NCBI GenBank assembly: GCA_934402125.1
Contig: CAKRTY010000103.1
Span: 1-6,269, forward strand
Direction of reading: 5' to 3'
Source: an uncultured Anaerosacchariphilus sp.
GTDB lineage: Bacteria; Bacillota; Clostridia; Lachnospirales; Lachnospiraceae
DNA: 6,269 bases
The notes beneath the pieces are model-generated. The model made no database searches, was not told the DNA's origin, and saw only the letters and a list, made by a program, of their open reading frames with translations. This document shows positions 5,907 to 6,269 of the stretch, one piece after another. A program made the position numbers and the translations under genes. Every line of letters begins with the position of its first letter. Position 1 is the first letter of the stretch.

Positions 5907-6269
5907 CTGGAAGCGCCTCCTTCCGTACCTTTCTTTTTTCTGCCTAACCTGCGGAAGAAATTCGCGATTCCTTCAATCGAAAACTCCTTATCTCCCATAA
6001 TACCCTTCCGGTAGAACAGCACTACGCACATAATAATGACCGCGAAAACAACCTTACGGAAACCGGCGCGTAAGAGAGGCACATGAAAGCTTCCGATATA
6101 CAGATTGTCATTGTCCAGGAACCGCAGCCACCACTCGGAGCAGGCAATGAACAGGAAGGAGCTGATACAGCTTCCTGTCACGGATCCGATACCGCCGATT
6201 ACCACAATCAGCAGAATCTCATAGGTCATGGCTGACTTGAACATGGACGCCTGAATGGTAGTCTGGTAC
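5903..6269 (-). CDS. livM: Branched-chain amino acid ABC transporter permease LivM, C-terminal part (cut by window edge)
   Basis: Membrane-spanning subunit of the liv importer. The 121 visible residues begin mid-protein (YQTTIQASMFKSAMTYEIL), and the frame is open to the window edge, so the ATG at 6244 is an internal Met. Hydrophobic segments lie at about visible residues 17-43 (including VVIGGIGSVTG, the conserved Gly-rich stretch of LivM near the ATPase contact) and 71-87. The protein then ends in an amphipathic, basic tail with RRLGRKKK. The stop overlaps the livG start (ATGA). Partial by window position only; the identification rests on the Gly-rich motif and the livG-livF context. Confidence 0.93.
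   Translation of the reverse strand, partial: YQTTIQASMFKSAMTYEILLIVVIGGIGSVTGSCISSFLFIACSEWWLRFLDNDNLYIGSFHVPLLRAGFRKVVFAVIIMCVVLFYRKGIMGDKEFSIEGIANFFRRLGRKKKGTEGGASR

Noticed and set aside
6242..6244. ATG at 6244 as the start of a short LivM-like gene
   Set aside because: The frame is open to the window edge with LivM-like residues upstream, and there is no ribosome binding site. It is an internal Met of a cut gene.

Overview
The window looks like chromosomal core sequence from an anaerobic Firmicute, most probably Lachnospiraceae (Clostridia). This is inferred from a thrS gene under a T-box leader, strong AGGAGG-type ribosome binding sites, sigma-A-type promoters close to consensus, and PurA, LivG and SEC-C proteins that read like my recollection of Lachnospiraceae homologues. 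No database search was possible. Nearly everything is on the minus strand, so it is described here in the order of transcription, from the right edge to the left.

Right part (6269 to 4343): the 3' end of a branched-chain or hydrophobic amino acid ABC importer operon, livM (partial), livG and livF. The genes overlap by 4 and 8 nt, which points to one translationally coupled transcript. The inner-membrane permease LivM would pair with the two ATPases LivG and LivF. The operon promoter, LivH and the binding protein lie outside the window or elsewhere.

Centre (4333 to 2336): a promoter embedded just after livF drives purA, a divergent adenylosuccinate synthetase. Eight nt after purA comes a small YihX-like HAD phosphatase. 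A strong stem-loop overlaps the purA transcription start and may also stop readthrough from liv. A bidirectional terminator at 2298-2332 separates the HAD gene from the only plus-strand gene, a 66-residue two-helix membrane protein (2086-2286).

Left part (2085 to 1): a 358-bp intergenic region holds a perfect 14-bp stem-loop without a U-tract and a good promoter for a 168-residue protein ending in a SEC-C zinc motif. After it, a nearly perfect promoter (TTGACA-16-TATAAT) starts a leader of about 350 nt. This leader is a clear T-box riboswitch (probable ACC threonine specifier, stem III, AGGGTGGAACCGCG box, competing antiterminator and terminator) controlling thrS, whose first 228 codons are visible.

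I see no CRISPR array, mobile element, tRNA, rRNA or obviously new multi-gene system. The points most worth checking are the overlap of terminator and promoter before purA, the unusual PurA motifs, the stem-loop at 1868-1902, the inverted repeat inside the thrS promoter spacer, and the small membrane protein.
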